A stretch of DNA of 64,000 nucleotides from Beta vulgaris subsp. vulgaris. Its lineage: Eukaryota; Streptophyta; Magnoliopsida; Caryophyllales; Amaranthaceae. The stretch lies in assembly GCF_026745355.1 (NCBI RefSeq), contig NC_079202.1, positions 58,046,122 through 58,110,121 on the forward strand, given 5' to 3'. Below the pieces are notes generated by a model, which was not told the origin of the DNA, did not search any database, and saw nothing but the letters and a program-made list of their open reading frames with translations. This document shows, one piece after another, positions 48,090-60,900 of the stretch. Position 1 is the first letter of the stretch, and the number at the start of each line of letters is the position of its first letter. The position numbers and the translations under genes are program-made.

Positions 48090-49186
48090 CTGTATAAGGA
48101 AAACAAAAGTCTAATGTCCTAGGCTCCTAACTAAAAAAAGAGGTAATATATATATATTGATGCCGAAAGTGTTTTGGGATATGATATTTATACCATAAAT
48201 TTGTTGTATAACAAAATTTTAAATGACAAATGACATCAATTAAAAAACAATAATGGTATAAAACACATCAATATATAGATGATATGACACAAATGACAAA
48301 ATGGTATGAAAAAAATTGAATGACGTGAAATAAATGACATCAAATAAAAGTTTGATGACATGAAAGATAACAAATATGACAAAATAACTTTAAAATAGAA
48401 CTCAAATGATATGAAGCATTGTTACACCATAAGTGTAATAATTGCACCTAAGATTTTATTATTTAGTCCTACAACCTCTATCCAACTTTTAGTCGAACAT
48501 CTAACCTCTACTAGAATCATTATATACCCTACCTTGCCAAAATACTATTAAAAAGTATTGTTTTAATCTAATCAACATCTACCGCTACGTAAATAGCTGT
48601 TGTTCGATATACCTTGTATTTTCTCCACTTGAGTTTTCTTATTGTATTGTGTTAGGAAATTTTGTTAACCTTATTTAACTTTTGCCATTTAACTTATATA
48701 AACTTATCATATGACATATAATTTGAGCTAAATATTGATCTAAATTTATTGAACTTTATTTTATAAGGTGTTAAAACTAATTTGAACCTAGCTATCTGAA
48801 TTCCTCATACCTGAGTTTTTATTTTTCAAGGCAAAGAGAACTATATACAATAAGTAGTACACTAGCACACTCTCAATTATTGTTGTGTTTTCGGCACACT
48901 TTATCCTTATCCAATCTAAGCAAAAATAAAATACAAGATTATAACTAAATAGAGTAAGTAGTTAGCTAGCTACAAGCTAAAAGTGGGTTTGCCTACTAAT
49001 TGACATTTGAGCACCATCATAACATAATATTATAGTCTAACTTGTATAATTATATTCTTATTAGTCTATGCCCTACACCTTAATATAATACTTAGTCTCT
49101 AACTCCGAAACTCATTTTTTTGACTAAGTCAATTGTCAATGTGAAGTGCATTTTGTCAATATGCATTGTACTTCTTCATTGCTGAG
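48090..49186. other. Gene-free AT-rich DNA
   Basis: Contains many ATGACA/ATGACATCAA phrases (48220-48420), which look like a degenerate short repeat. No gene. Confidence 0.35.
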
Positions 49187-49188
49187 TA

Positions 49189-49447
49189 CTCCCTCTGTAT
49201 TTTTTTATCTTTCCTATTTTGACTTTGCACGTTTGCCAATGCACTTATTCTACGTTAAATATCTTTCATTACATATTAGTAAAAATTATAATAATTGAAT
49301 ATTAATAAAGTACTCATTGAGACGAATCAAACAAGACCCCACATGACTATATTTTTTCTTATATATCGAGAAAAATCTAAAAAATTCTCTCTACTTGTGA
49401 ATAGTGTCAAGATTCTAAGTGAGAAAGATAAAAAAATACAGAGGGAG
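49189..49447. mobile_element. Stowaway-type MITE
   Basis: TA-flanked; ends CTCCCTCTGTATTTTTTTAT and ATAAAAAAATACAGAGGGAG are perfect inverted repeats. Same family as 20142-20400. Confidence 0.9.
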
Positions 49448-49614
49448 TATTCTATATTGACTCTTATCTTTTATATGAAGCGGCCGACTCCATCAAATTT
49501 GGCCAGGTGATGATGACAGGATGTGAGTTTGAGTTGGGTAATCTTAGATTCTCAAGTTTCTTTATCGTAGAATATGGGCCCAATGGCACTCGGCCACGGG
49601 GTTCAAAAAACTTA

Positions 49615-49827
49615 CTTCCTCCGTTTCATATTACTCGCTATACTTTTTAATTCACAGATTACTAGACAATTTTTGGAGAAGAGATAGAGGTAAAGAGTAA
49701 AGAAAAGGGACCCATGTGAGCGGAAAGAGATAGAGAGAGATTATTGCCAAAAAGAAAGTGTAGCAAGTAATGTGAAACTTTCGATAATGAAATTGGTAGC
49801 GTCATAGCGAGTATTATGAAGCGGAGG
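49615..49827. mobile_element. Stowaway-like MITE, second family
   Basis: Left CTTCCTCCGTTTCATATTAC, then TCGCTAT. Right ATAGCGAGTATTATGAAGCG, then GAGG. The left TA is present at 49613-49614; the right boundary is blurred by GGAGG duplications. Confidence 0.65.
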
Positions 49828-49829
49828 TG

Positions 49830-50970
49830 GAGGCGGAGGAAGGACTTATCAAAAAATCTTACTTCGTGAGACAGTGAGCTATATGTTATTTTTTCTATTG
49901 AAGAAGAGCAGGCCCCAAAAAATGTGAGCTATATTATTTTTTGGGTGCAAAGGAGGAGCTAAGCCCCAAATACTAAATAACTCTATTAACTACAGATTAA
50001 CCGTAATCATCATGATGAATGCAACCCAATTCCAAAGGTGGCACTTGAAGCATTTGTAATTTGTTGGACCCTAATGTTTGTTGGCCAGTTTATAGTTTTG
50101 TTCCCCTCTTTATAGCAATCAAAAAATTACAACCTCGTACTTGTGATATTTAATTAAGTGTCTACAAACTATAATGAGGAACAATGTGAACATATTTTTC
50201 TCTGTACGACTGAATTGGGAAGAGCCGTGATTCTAACTTGGTCCATTTCAATCATTAAACGTCTAATTCTTATTCTTTTAGACCAATACAATAACTTAAG
50301 CATTTGTGAGAAAAGGCCAACGAGACCCAAAATTTCCTTTAAAAGCATAGAGTAATTTGCCTCTCCATAGGAGGAACTTACCATCCAATATAGATATGTT
50401 GTTGTCTTTGGAGTTCATCTCTCCGTTAATAGGCTAGTCCCTAAAAAGTAAAAACCCTCCATGTCTCCTCAAATCTATCTAGCAAGAAGCCATTGAGGTC
50501 AAAAGGGATGTCTTCGCTTCTAGCTACCAAAAACTACACAATTCTTGTTAGGGATATGAGATATAATCAATTTGTACATATATCTTCCGATACTGATTAT
50601 ATATCTCATATCCCTAACAATTCCTCCACTTCCAAATCTACTAAGTGTAAGAGCAACGTAGGTTGGCCAAACCTTATTTGGTTGAGAACTTTGAGGGAAA
50701 TATATTAGATTTTTGATTAGCCATTCATGTTAGTTATTTCATTTAGGTGATTGTTTTAAGGACAATAATAATATATATAATATGGATACTAGCATCGCAA
50801 GAACAAAGATATATTATCTTTAAGGATTGTGGAATAAGAGGAGTTCGATTTTTGAAATTAAATTTTCTTGAACTTGAATAGTGAGGCCGATATGAATTTT
50901 TGTTGTTCTAATAACATATAAATCTAACAATTTAAATGGGTTAATCTAATGTGTACACCTCTTATCATAT
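49830..50970. other. Gene-free intergenic DNA
   Basis: Only short unsupported ORFs. An inverted repeat GGGATATGAGATATAATCA / TGATTATATATCTCATATCC at 50550-50612 could form a hairpin. Confidence 0.4.
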
Positions 50971-50971
50971 A

Positions 50972-51232
50972 CTCCTCCGTTTTTTTTTTATTTACTCACT
51001 TCACTTTGGGGGAGAATCAAGGAGGAAGTTCAAATGTATGAGAGAGAAACTGAAAAGTGTGAGAGATAAACAAAATAGTGGGTTAAAATATTAAAAAGTG
51101 AATGACATGAGTGGAAAAAAGAGGAGAAAGTAGATGTGATATGTTACCAAAAAAAGAAAAAGCAACAGTGTATAGATTAAAAAGAAACGGACTAAAAAGG
51201 AAAGTGTGTATATTAAATTGAGACGGAAAGAG
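50972..51232. mobile_element. Stowaway-like MITE
   Basis: TA at 50970-50971 and 51233-51234. Left CTCCTCCGTTTTTTTTTTAT pairs loosely with the right end AGACGGAAAGAG. Confidence 0.55.
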
Positions 51233-51407
51233 TAGATGGTACCAAAGGATGTGTTCGATCGGCGCGGTGTATATTTGTCTTGTGATCTCCCACATTTTTT
51301 ATGAATTTTAATTTATAAATATATATTAGAGAGTTTAAAATGTGTTTACTATATTTCATTCAAGGATGTATTTAATTATCAATATAATTTTGGGTTCAAA
51401 TACTTTA

Positions 51408-51593
51408 AGGGTTTGTTCTCTTCGGCATAAAACAGCTAAATTGAACTGAACTGATCTGAACTGATCTGAATTGAACTGAACTGAACTGAAATGAATAGTG
51501 ATATGTGAGAGTAAAAGTATTGTCAAGAGCTGAACTGAACTGAACTGATCTGAACTGAACTGAACTGAAAATAAGCTGGAGAGAACATGCCCT
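51408..51593. mobile_element. TTCAG-rich MITE, inverted copy
   Basis: Ends AGGGTTTGTTCTC and GAGAACATGCCCT. The interior is a run of CTGAACTGAA and GATCTGAACT units. Inverted relative to 39447-39607. Confidence 0.75.
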
Positions 51594-51599
51594 AAGTTA

Positions 51600-53700
51600 A
51601 AAGTTTTGATTTTATAGATCAAAAGTTATATAATCATTTAAATGCTTTTTAAAAAGTTGTGGGGTTTCCTAGTTGTAGTACAACTACCATAAACTATAAA
51701 TAGGAGATTATGTGTTCATCAAACAAGTTGACAAAATCCAAATTTCTCTGTTTTCCTCCCTCTAATTTTTTTCCTTCCTCCTTTGACCCTCCTCTTTCTC
51801 CCTCGCCACTTCTCCTCCACGAGCGCCTTCTTTCTGCAGGCGTTGTCACCTGACCTCGATGTCATTGCTCTTAGCTTCATCGTCTTCCTCCTTCCTCTTT
51901 GACGGTTATTTCTCTCCTCTTCTCCGGCCTATTCTTTTTCTTTTTTTCTTTCCTTATTATTTTTCCGTTTTCTCATGTATAACAATAATAATAATAATAA
52001 TAATTATTATTATTTTAATTTTTTTAATCATCGTCATCATTTTTACCATCATTATTACTATCATTATTACTATTACTATTATCATCATCGTCATCATTAT
52101 TATACTGTTGTTGTTGTTGCTACTACTATTAATACTATTACTTTCATTATTGTTAAACTACTATTATGAGTAGTTTTTATATTATAATTTATGTTTTCAG
52201 ATTGATCTAAATGTGAGGGTTTATAAACTGTCAAATTATGTGTTTTAATGAGATTTTAAGGATTAAAATCTTAGTATATTTATAGTTTTAAAGGTTGACG
52301 CTTTAATATTAAGGAATTATTTTAAAAGGTTTTATAGAGATTTTAAGTATTATTATAATTGTTGGCATTATATTATGGTAGTGATTAATTATAATTATCA
52401 TTACTTGTAGGAAAATAATTTTACTATTATTGCACGAAGGTAACACAAAGGATAGTCTATACAAGGTACGTGAATGTCCAAGAGTTTTGGACATTGTATC
52501 ATATATTAGGTGTGGTTTAGAAACTCAGTATCATGCTAGCTTAAGGAACTTGATAGTTTTTAGGCAAGATTATTTGAGACGAAATATCATGTTTATATGA
52601 TTGTTGTGTGTGAACATGTGATTATGTGTGCATTATATGTTCATATGGATTGTTGATGCAAACATGTAAAAGATATTGATTATTTAATTAATCATATTTA
52701 TTTATTACCTATGATTGATAAATATGGTTATTATTCGATTTAATTATGTATTATAATCCATGTGTTTTACATTTATTATCCATGGTAAGGTAAAGGTGCA
52801 TCCCTTGAAATTAATCTTAGTATCATATTCCATACTTTATTATTTATTATGTTTTTCACAATTGCGAATTTATGAATGGGTAAAAGAAAGGTATGTCTTA
52901 ATGACATTAGTTATTTTTTTATTTATTCAACAGTTTGGTTTAAAGGATTATGGATACAGAATTTTATACTTGCATTAGTCAAAGATAAACTATATTATTT
53001 GAGTGTTGATTGTGGCTGGTTTTGTTGTTGTGTGTTGGTTTTATTTCATGGCCAATGTTTATTCAATTAACCACTTAGAGTGAAAGAGATTGATGAGCAA
53101 TAAAATCTCTGGATTGATGCTTATCTGGAGTGAACATTGGGAATAATCGAGAAATATTTGGTAACCCATGACTTTTCTAGCACCGCTTGATTACCGTGTC
53201 TCTCTTTTATATAATTTTGTTGATATCGCGCAGAGCCGCACTTGTTATTTCGTCTTCTTATAGAAAAATGCTTTTGATATGGACAACTCATTCATTATTT
53301 ATTCCATTTAATTAATTAATTAAGATACTAGTGAAGTTATGTCTTATTCTAATACTATATGTTTTGTCAAAAGAGCATAACTTTTATTTTATTTATGTGG
53401 TATCATACTATATTGTTTTGTTTACAAATCTTTATACTTTATGTACTCAGCCTTGCTGATTTCGTAGTTTGCATGTTTGATCTTGGCTTATGCCTTATTG
53501 ATTTTATGATGAACCATCTGTGCTACATATTGTTTAGCGAGTAGTCATTTGCATCAATACGTCATAACACTTTTTCAGATAGGAGTTCAATAAACTTTAG
53601 AGTTGAAATTTGGTTTGACATAATTGTTGATCCACTTTGTTAAGTTGACTTAATTTGATTCGGTAAGCGATATTGGTTCAAAGATGTAAGTAATTTGAGT
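51600..53700. other. Unassigned region, possible old retroelement or transcript
   Basis: Besides the trinucleotide tract, 51720-51910 is C/T-rich like a plant 5' leader. Phrases at 52770-52800 (GGTAAGGTAAAGGTGCATCC) and 53440-53465 (TATGTACTCAGCCTTGCTGA) look familiar from repetitive plant DNA, but I cannot name the family. No coding exon is supported. Confidence 0.25.
51977..52165. repeat. Trinucleotide-rich low-complexity tract
   Basis: (AAT)n/(ATT)n then imperfect ATC/ATT and GTT units. Long hydrophobic ORFs here are translations of the repeat. Confidence 0.9.
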
Positions 53701-54059
53701 TGACTTTAATCATTTACTTTGTAATATTTTACAATAATCCGCTACAAATATTTGAAAAGTCGAAATGTTTTCACACATGGTGTTAATGCATTGACAATTC
53801 TCTCTTATATTATTGAGACAAACGTTTTTAAAATAGTAAAAATTATTAACTCGTTCGTTAGCGTTTTTATTTTTCGAGTTTTCAGTTTTTTTTTTGAAAA
53901 CCAAAAACAAAAATATGAAAATCATAAAAAGTATTTTCCAATTTTTAGGTGTCAGTTTCAAGATTGTCATGTTTAATATAAGTATGATTATTTTTTAGTT
54001 TATTATTTCCATTATATCATATTACTTTTATATTTATAAAACCAAAAACTGAAAACTTA

Positions 54060-54283
54060 GGGCCCGTTCGTTATCGGTTTTTGTTTTCAGTTTTCAGTCT
54101 TTTTGAAAACTAAAAACCAAAAACTGGAAACCAGAAAAAGTGGTTTTCACTTTTTAGTTGTCCGTTTTCAAAAATCATCATGTTTCCAAATAAATTTGAC
54201 TAATTTTTTATTCATTATAGGACATATATCATATTACTTTGAAAATCAAAAAATAGAAAACCGTAGTAATACCGAACGGGCCC
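54060..54283. mobile_element. Tourist-like MITE
   Basis: TTA on both sides (54057-54059, 54284-54286). Ends GGGCCCGTTCG and CGAACGGGCCC are perfect. The interior is TTTTCAGTTTTC-rich. A related degenerate copy lies at about 53830-53990, and another in kinase intron 1 (33073-33486). Confidence 0.85.
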
Positions 54284-54499
54284 TTACCGTAATGCCAAAC
54301 ATTACACATCCGATGTCTATCCATCCCATTTTATATCATCAATACAATATGTCATGTCCAATCTTTAGTTCATGTCACCCAGGTTTTATTACCAATTCCT
54401 TGTACTATACCTAACAAAATCTTGAAAAAGGGGCAATTAGAAAGAAGAAAAACAAAAGAGAGAAGAAGATCCGTTTTTAATTGCAAATCTTACAACTTC

Positions 54500-54950
54500 T
54501 CTCAAGATTAATTTATGTTGTACCTTTCTCTCTCTCTAGTTTCATCCATTCAACTCTCTCTCTAGATTCATTTCTAATTTGCAATTAAAAAGCGCCGAGC
54601 TACATTTTTAGTTATTTCTCTAACCCTTAATTACAAATTACAACTCTTTTTTTCTCCAGATTCATCCATTTCAACTTCAAAAATTTCCAATAATCACAAA
54701 CAATTTTAGATTTCTACGACAAGATTCTTAGACAAATTCAACTTTCCGACAAGATTGTGAGCTCGGATCATCCAAAAATATGGTTTTTTTTAGGGATTTA
54801 AGATTGTAAACTTTCGATCTTCCAAAAATTCGAGGGAGAATTTAGAATGAGAGAATTTTGTGTGAGTATTTGTGTTACCGGTGTTATTTGATTCAGTTGA
54901 ACACACTGAACCCACGCTACTGGTTGAGTATTGAGTAGTTGTTATTAAAG
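54500..54950 (+). promoter_or_regulatory. 5' leader/promoter of the BEACH gene
   Basis: CT-rich tracts CTCTCTCTCTAGTTTCATCC (54530-54549) and CTCTCTCTCTAGATTCATTT (54556-54575) form a near-direct repeat of the pyrimidine-patch type common near plant transcription starts. No clear TATA box was found. Confidence 0.4.
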
Positions 54951-57900
54951 ATGCACATTGTGAAAGGTGTGGCGAACCTCATTCGAGGTACGTCCGGTAG
55001 CCATCACACGGTGTCGGTCGCCGGTTCGCAACCGGAGCGGTTTACTCTCCCTGCGCAGAACATTCAATTCAGGTACTTACCTTTGTTCTCCAAGTAGTCT
55101 TATGATTTACGCCGAATTATAGAGGTTAGTATGTGGTTGATGAAGCACATGATTGAGCATTGTGTAGTGTGTTTGAGTTTTGCTGCTATATTAGAACTGT
55201 TGAATTAATTTGCAGTGGTTGAAGTTGGTTTAGTGTGGTTAACTAGTGTTATTATGTATCTGTTGTTAATTTAGGAAAAAATCGTAGTTTCTAATGGTTA
55301 GGAACGAATTTAATTGATTCTCAGTTTAATATAGATAAAAATTGTACTCATTCTGCTCGTCATTCTATTCTTGTAAACTATAAGGTTGGAGCTCCCTGGT
55401 GCAGAGAATCTCCTAACCTTCTTTTCTCCTTACTTTATCAATTGTATATGTACTATGTAGTATCTTGAATTGCAAATGTTCTATATTGAATTGCAAATGT
55501 TATATATTGAAATTATCATCTTCCAGCTATACTGAGATATTTGTGTCCTGGTAACATTTTTTGTTTCAATATGCAACACTAGTGAGATTCAATATACAAT
55601 TGAATAATGTTAGGAACTAAGAAATGCTCCTAACTGAACTCGACAGAGATTGTTAGTAGAGTATCTTGGATTACATTAGTTTCATTTACTTTTCTTTTTT
55701 TTAATCTTTTGTTAAATGTATTTTGAGGTACGTTGGAGGAGGTTTAGATTATTAAACAAGACCAATCAAAAAAGAAGACAAATATCAGTGATAAGTGGTT
55801 TTTGCAAATAATTATATATGTATGGTGCAAACTACAGGAGTCTAGTACATTTGCATAGGTGAAAATGTGTTAAGTTGCAATACGTTCACAGGGCTGCCCT
55901 CCCATTTGCTTCACTTGTAGTAGGAGGGTATCTAAGTAATTATAACTGCTGGAATATTGCTGTTTGATTTGGTGACTTGTAGGCAGTTGGTTATAGTGAG
56001 AGACAAGACTATGCAAAGTACTGTAGAAAGAGAAAGACATCTTTCAGTTTTATAGCTCTCTAAATAAGAGAATAGTAGAGAGAAGAAAGACATTCAGAAA
56101 TATTGCCAAATTCATTGTATTAGGAGAGTATCAACCCCTCGAAAGCTAAGTTATCCTCATCCTTTTGGGATTATCCATACAATACAACTACAAGCTTTTC
56201 CTTCTCCTAATTCTATTTGCTTTATTCTAATTCCAGTTGATCACCTGGTGGATTCACCACAAAAATCTTATGTTCTCAGTGAAGCCTTATTCTGATAACT
56301 TTGCTTAGCATTCAAAGAGCAAGGTTCTTCTATTCACCCTCTTGATATTGTTCATCAAATAGTGCATGGTGGGGCCCTTTTTATCTGATATACCTTAGTA
56401 GCATTTTGTAGAATAGCGAAGGGCACTTAAACATCACCGGTCCTTTAGTGGCAGTAGTTTAATCATTTGGAATCTCACGAAAAATAGCTTAAATTATCTG
56501 GGTGCAAAGGAATCATAGATTCATTATATATCAGATTGAGCGAAGTAAGCCTTGTTTTATGTGATGTATCATATAGGTCTATGGCAAATATATTGATCCA
56601 TGCGATTCCATGTATCAGCATTTAGAACTTTATGTGATAATGGGGGTCCATAGTAAAGTATCTTCCTTCCAAGATTGATGCTGTTCCACACAAAGTAAAT
56701 GATAGGCTTTCTTCAATTTAACCATGGTATTTTTTCATATTGTGTCCTCTCATTCACAAAAAATATGAATGCTTACTCTTTCTGGTTTGTTGGATAAAGC
56801 CTAGAAAAAATCTAGTAATTCGCTTAAGAAATACCATCCTCGTACGTGATTAAAATAAGCTGTAAAATCACTATTGTTTATGCACGCAGCATACCATAGA
56901 ACTAACCCAATGCCTTTAATGGGGATCCTGAATCCTGCCTAATTTTGGGTTTAGAGGGATTAATCTTAGCAGCTAGCCCAAAACATTGCTTGCAGGCCTT
57001 TTGAGCCTTATCGTTGCATTTGCATAGTTGCTCTTTTTGTTGGACCGACTTACCATTTCTTAGCACATACTCCCTCTGTTATTTTAATTGTTACACTTTC
57101 CTCTTTAGTCCTTTTTTTTAATTGTTACACTTCTCTTCTTTCCTTATAAGGTAACTATCAACATCAACTTTCTCTATTTTTCTACCTCCTATACCCACCT
57201 CCCACTTTATTAATCAACAACTTTTCTCTCTCGTATATTATTATATTGCTTCTTTTACATTTTCCAAAACCAAACATTCTCGTTTTGTACTTCCTCCTTG
57301 TTTTTGCACCATTTCCTTGGTTCTCCCCCCAAAAGAAGTGTAACAATTAAAAGAAAACGTAGGGAGTAAGAAGTAGAAAACGTAGGGAGTAAGAAGTAAA
57401 GAACATTAACTTGAGATGATTGGTTTATTCCATAATGTGAAATATTACTCATTACAGAGCTTGACTAACTACTTCCTTCGTTTTAAATTAGTTGCAACCC
57501 TTCCCTTTTGAGGATGTTTCAGATTAGTTGTAACATTACTTTCTTTAGTATTGAATTCTCTCTCTTTTTTCTCGTATTCTCTTCTCAATTTTGATCATAT
57601 GGGTCCCTTTTTAATATTTGCAAATCTCTCTCTTCTTCATATATACTCCTTAAAACTTGTGCCTCCCCCTCTCCCTCCCCCCATGTTTCGACTAATTTGG
57701 AGTAGAGGAAGTATACAATAATGCACATAACGAATTTTAATGCCATGTTTTATGATGAGAAAGAATATTTAATTTTTTAAGAAAGTAGTTTTATTGTGCG
57801 TCTAGAAGCATGCCCAATTAACAAATTTTTTAAGAGTCATAGAGGCAATCACACTCTGTTTCTCGGCCCTGAGTGCCTTCTGCTATCATGATCTAAAGTT

Positions 57901-60900
57901 TATACCTGCTGAAATATGATCTAAAGTCATGAGCTTTGTCATATTTTTTCACGCAATAAATCGTCTCTTGCTGTTAGTATCAGAATTAGTAATTTATATA
58001 CTGCCGTGTCGTTTTCCTTATGGCCAAGGATACTTATAAATAATCTGTAAGGTGTGACCTATTATCCTTTCTAAGTTTGATCAATATGAAAGACATAATA
58101 TGATATCTTACTTTTTTTGCTGCTACCTTTTTTTAGTGAGGTTGGCAATGAGTCAATACTAAAGGGTCTCTGGGAGAAATACGAAAAGGCTGTTGATAAG
58201 GTAGGTGCACGTGAATAGCTGTTTTCTCCTTTTATTTGCTGCAATTTACAGTATTGCTGCTCTTATCATGTCGTTGATGTGCTGATGTGATTGATTCATC
58301 ATGCTTAATTACTACATTTGGATCATTTTAGGTTTGACTTTCACATTAGCGATGGCTAAAGATGACGTATGATTACATGGTGAAATGCATATTGGTTATG
58401 CTTCTCAAGTTCTCTGTGACGTACAGTTTGATTTCTTTCACTTTCATTCACCTAAAGCACACAGTCTAGCTATTACTTGTTTTGAAGATAAATGCTACTT
58501 TGTCGATAAAAATGTGGCTTACATGTAAAGACTTAAACGAGCAAATTAGAATTATTTGAACCTTGTTTGATAATACGAGGCATGCATCTGTGCTTGATTT
58601 TATTGCTTCTCCACAAACTTATCAAATGCTTGGTAATGAATCTTAAATTAAAGTTATTGGAGGGAATTTTTTTTAGTGAAATCTGTTGCATGGAGGCTTT
58701 AGGCGAAAAAATTGTGTTGAGGATAAGGATTAAATGCACTGACACAGTTCTGAAACCATGATACTTGATTCATGATGCACTTGGCTACCTGTTGAACTGA
58801 TATATCTTTTAGTACTCCTGTTGCACTAACATTCATCGAGTGAAATAACATTGGGAGAGGGGTTTTTTTTTTTTTTTTTGGGGGGGGGGGGGGGAGGGAA
58901 TGTTCATTCCATGTAAATTGAGGAATTTGTCTAACCTTGGCTCATCTTTGAGATCATTTATCTTTTCCTGAAGCAATTTCATATTCACTTATCTATGCTG
59001 GAGTTGATAATTTCTTTTTTGTGTATTTATTTTTCTCTTTTTTGTGTGTGTCAAGATCTGGTATCATTCCTTCTTAAATTTGGAGTCATTTTTGATTTGT
59101 AATGTTGAAACATTATCTAATATGTAGAATGCTAAAATTGATATTTACTCCTCAAACTAGGTGGAAAAGAGAAAGTTGTTTCATGTTTTACTCAAGCAGT
59201 TTGTAGAAGTGCACAACAAGTGGGAGCCTATAATCATTGGGGACCATACAGATAGTACATTGTCTGCTGTCTCAGTAGTGGAGCATTCGTTTCAGCCGAG
59301 TGACACAGTTGTCGGCTGTTTTGCTGGACATCCAAGTGAACTTATAATAACCTTGATTGATGAAATAATACAAATGACAGCAATTGTCACAGATTGTAAG
59401 TTGATAGTGTTTTGCTATTCATCTCTTTATTTATATGTATTGAAAAAGAGTTGTTATTACTTGGAGTAAATATGAAAGTGTCATTCTTTCTATGTTTTTG
59501 TTCGTGCTATTGGGTACTATATTTCAGTAACCAACATGCAAGACTCAAATCATGCTTGTATATAAAGCTTACACGATAGGTAGTTGCAAAATTTAGGTGG
59601 TGCTCGTAGCTAAATAGCTAATCATTTATTTGATTTAGGGCTATGTAAGTACGTAACTTGAACTGTAATTGAAATAAATATAATGTGAATGCCACATTTT
59701 GCTGACAATCTGGTCAGTTTTCTTCTTTTTGTGCAATAAAAAGGGAAGAATACACTATGCTGAATCTGAAGTGCTTCCATGTTCACTAATAATGGTTTTT
59801 AACTTATCTATCATTTGTTTCGTTTATCATTGTCCAGCCCCCCCTTTTGATAAATAAGATAGAGATGTCTTTGAACGTTTACTTCACAGCTTGAAAGAGA
59901 AGCTGTTTGAGAACAGGGAAAGTAGAGACTTAAGGTAGTGAAGTATAGCCTCTTGGAAGAGGGCAATTTCTCATTCTTCTCTTCATGCTGACGCTAGCAA
60001 GCGACCCTCTGGTTTTACATGCTCAAATACTGAAGAAATTTCTTTTGTTCTCAATATGGTATTGGTGTTATGCAGCTATTGATTTATGGGTCAGCTTGGT
60101 AGAGAAACTTAAGGTTGTTGGTTTTGGTCAAGACTCAAGAAATGGGAATGTGAGGCCTTTGCTCAAGGAGATGCTAGCAGGCGACTTAGAGAAGTAGGAT
60201 AAGGGAATAGACAGCACGATCATAGAAGGTAGCAGTTCTGGCCATGGCAAAGAGGCTAGGTTACCATTCCCAAGCTATTGTGTCCGTAAAGATCCACAAG
60301 ATTTTATTCTTTGATTGAGCAAGTTATTGATTTGTCAAATTGACAATACACATTAGGTCTCAAGACTCTCTACTTTTAATCATGGATTACGCTCACTTGA
60401 TCCTTTCAAAGTCTCATGATATAAATTTTCTATGTGTTCAGTTTTGTGAATGAGGGAGAGTTTGTTTCGAGAGCCTTGTGAAACTTTCAATGGCATAATT
60501 TGTCCTGTATGTGACTCTAGTGACTTGCTTAATACTATGGCATATTCTCTATTTTCTTGAGAATGTTTTCCTGTTATGTACAGTTTCTTGGTTATGAATG
60601 CAGTAGATACTATTCTTCAATGACTTCAATCTGAAAGATGGTGAATCAGACTTCTGAGTTTGGTTTCTTGGTCTAAATAAAGCTGCTGGAATGTTAAGCT
60701 CTGTTTGTCTTTTATGTGGGATCACTTATTTTAATTGAATAAATTGCTCACAAGTGACATATCTAGGTTTTTATGAGTTAGTGGACTATAATCAAGTCTG
60801 TGCTCATTTGTAGTGATTTTGGTTAGGATAAGAGCGCAAAACCCTATCATCGGTCAAATTTATGTTGAATTGTTTCTGTTCTTTATTGTCCTTATCCCTT

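Noticed and set aside
51859..52173. Ile/Val-rich membrane protein ORF
   Set aside because: It translates a trinucleotide-rich tract; other frames give poly-Asn/Tyr runs, as expected for a repeat.
59880..60200. Extra BEACH-gene exon (GFGQDSRNGNVRPLLKEM)
   Set aside because: No splice borders in the phase required between 59395 and 61867, which already join correctly; more likely transposon debris.
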